From NCBI GenBank assembly GCA_021809305.1, contig JAKBAF010000055.1, positions 1 through 7,735 on the forward strand: DNA of 7,735 bases. The letters are read 5' to 3'. This document shows positions 7,108 to 7,735 of this stretch, one piece after another. The notes under the pieces were generated by a model. The model made no database searches, was not told the origin of the DNA, and saw nothing but the letters and a program-made list of their open reading frames with translations. Within the stretch, counting starts at the first letter, position 1. Every line of letters starts with the position of its first letter. The position numbers and the translations under genes were made by a program. Origin of the DNA: a bacterium. Its GTDB lineage: Bacteria > Chlamydiota > Chlamydiia > Chlamydiales > JAFEGQ01.

Positions 7108-7249
7108 GGTCTGATTCATTGCTAAAGGCAGCCACGGTTTCAAGACAATTCTTCCCAATTCCCTCCAAAGCTCTTTTCGCCTCAATACGATCCATTTCAT
7201 CACTAGTTTGGAGTAAGCTGAAGAGTTCGTCAAAATCCAGCAAGTTCAC
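7028..7249 (-). pseudogene. Truncated AlbA_2 (Schlafen-type) domain fragment
   Basis: The minus frame from GTG 7249 encodes 73 aa. Residues 19-57 match the start of the AlbA_2 putative nucleic-acid-binding domain: DRIEAKRA (20-27), IGKNCLETVAAFSNE (31-45), and LSGGYILLGV (48-57). Complete family members continue for at least another 60-100 residues, often into an ATPase-like domain and a winged helix, and act as regulators or nucleases. Here the match ends near 7066-7076, followed by about a dozen unrelated residues and a stop. No ribosome binding site precedes the GTG. It is a relic rather than a working gene, joined head-on to the truncated gene starting at 6886. Confidence 0.6.
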
Positions 7250-7405
7250 ACCCGATCATTACGTCTTGGTTAAGTCCAACCGCCCATCAACGATGCAAAG
7301 ATCCCCCTAATTCAGAAGGCATGCCCTATTGTGCAATAGTAGCGACATAATCGGACTGGCTAGAGCTCACCGATGTGGGGCTTCGATGACGTGTATAGTG
7401 TCAAC

Positions 7406-7442
7406 ACATGGCTTACATGTCTGTGCCAGGACATGACTTACA
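7406..7442. repeat. Direct and inverted CATG repeats, possible insertion sequence end
   Basis: ACATGGCTTACA (7406-7417) and ACATGACTTACA (7431-7442) are direct repeats, 11 of 12 identical, spaced 25 bp. Between them CATGTC and GACATG face each other (7417-7422 and 7430-7435). GTGTATAGTGTCAACAC lies just to the left. Such short helical-phase repeats next to a TGT...ACA-rich edge recall the ends of IS481-type elements, where transposase binds, but no transposase gene is visible. The family name is a guess from memory. Confidence 0.35.
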
Positions 7443-7475
7443 CTTTTATAAAAAACCTATTTACCACTGCAAGGT

Positions 7476-7491
7476 TCATGCTTAAGCATGA
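7476..7491. repeat. 16-bp perfect palindrome
   Basis: TCATGCTTAAGCATGA is its own reverse complement, with no loop. It could be a binding site for a dimeric protein or part of a mobile-element end. It sits 34 bases right of the CATG repeat patch and shares its CATG units. Confidence 0.5.
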
Positions 7492-7735
7492 TCTGCTCGT
7501 ACTGGTGTAGAGTCAAGAAGAAGCTTGCTTGCCATGGCTTTTTGAGGGCTTACCTAATGCTTAACCAATTGATGGCCAAAGAGCCCCTCTCGTTTCTTGA
7601 TAGACATGATGCAACCCATAGGGCGGCCGAAATTTAACGCGAGTGCTTTATCAAGCAATTCTCATGAAAGCGCCCTGAGATAGCAGTGCCTTCCTACAAG
7701 TCGCTATGTAAATTTAATTATCCAACTCAGCAATA

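Larger units (their letters stand above)
7250..7735. other. Gene-free stretch with mobile-element-like repeats
   Basis: No frame here has a start, ribosome binding site and recognisable product together. It contains an interrupted palindrome CTATTG-TG-CAATAG (7326-7339), a CATG-rich repeat patch resembling an insertion sequence end (7391-7450), a 16-bp palindrome (7476-7491) and a protein-like minus frame (7661-7554). It reads as the remains of inserted and decayed elements. Confidence 0.5.

Noticed and set aside
7065..7310. Plus-strand 81-codon frame
   Set aside because: It runs antisense through the AlbA_2 fragment, which has clear family motifs; it has no ribosome binding site or recognisable product.
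7488..7637. Plus-strand 49-codon frame from ATG 7488
   Set aside because: It has no ribosome binding site, its start lies inside the palindrome, and no family is recognisable.
1..7735. CRISPR array, tRNA or rRNA gene
   Set aside because: No regularly spaced identical repeats and no recognisable tRNA or rRNA sequence were seen on either strand.

Overview
The window looks like an accessory, effector-rich region of a bacterium that lives inside eukaryotic cells. A Chlamydiae-like amoeba symbiont (Parachlamydiales) fits best, with Legionella-type gammaproteobacteria as the alternative. The argument rests on gene content. There is an F-box protein and, close by, a protein with a U-box-like motif. 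Both are eukaryotic ubiquitin-ligase modules, here joined to membrane segments, and bacteria have no endogenous ubiquitin system for them to act on. Weak or absent Shine-Dalgarno sites before the large genes, medium GC content, degraded gene copies and a mobile-element-like repeat patch fit the same picture. The genus cannot be fixed from this sequence alone.

Layout. Positions 1-3230 carry three minus-strand genes, read from right to left. The first is a 564-aa F-box protein with four predicted C-terminal membrane helices (3230-1536). After a 392-base gene-poor gap with hairpins and gene-remnant-like reading frames comes a 132-aa protein with a C-terminal membrane anchor (1143-745). One base later begins a membrane protein with a glycine-rich hydrophobic stretch and a U-box-like motif (743-1), which runs off the left edge. 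Upstream of the F-box gene lies a degraded tandem paralogue (4860-3365, minus) that has lost the F-box and carries a one-base frameshift. Divergent from it, on the plus strand, is a 622-aa protein of unrecognised family (4935-6803), with a DSDS motif and a lysine-rich patch.

The right end, 6886-7735, looks like genomic debris. It holds the start of an exported small protein with a good ribosome binding site (6886), running head-on into a truncated inverted AlbA_2 (Schlafen-type) domain fragment (7249-7028). After that come about 490 bases without a convincing gene. This stretch contains a 25-bp-spaced CATG repeat resembling an insertion sequence end, a 16-bp perfect palindrome and a further protein-like fragment.

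Working together (inference): the F-box protein could recruit host SKP1/cullin-1, and the U-box protein could recruit a host E2 enzyme. Both would sit on the membrane of the bacterium-containing vacuole or a host membrane and direct host ubiquitin there. The tail-anchored protein, tightly coupled to the U-box gene, may be a partner. The duplicated and broken F-box copy fits the rapid birth and death typical of such effector families.
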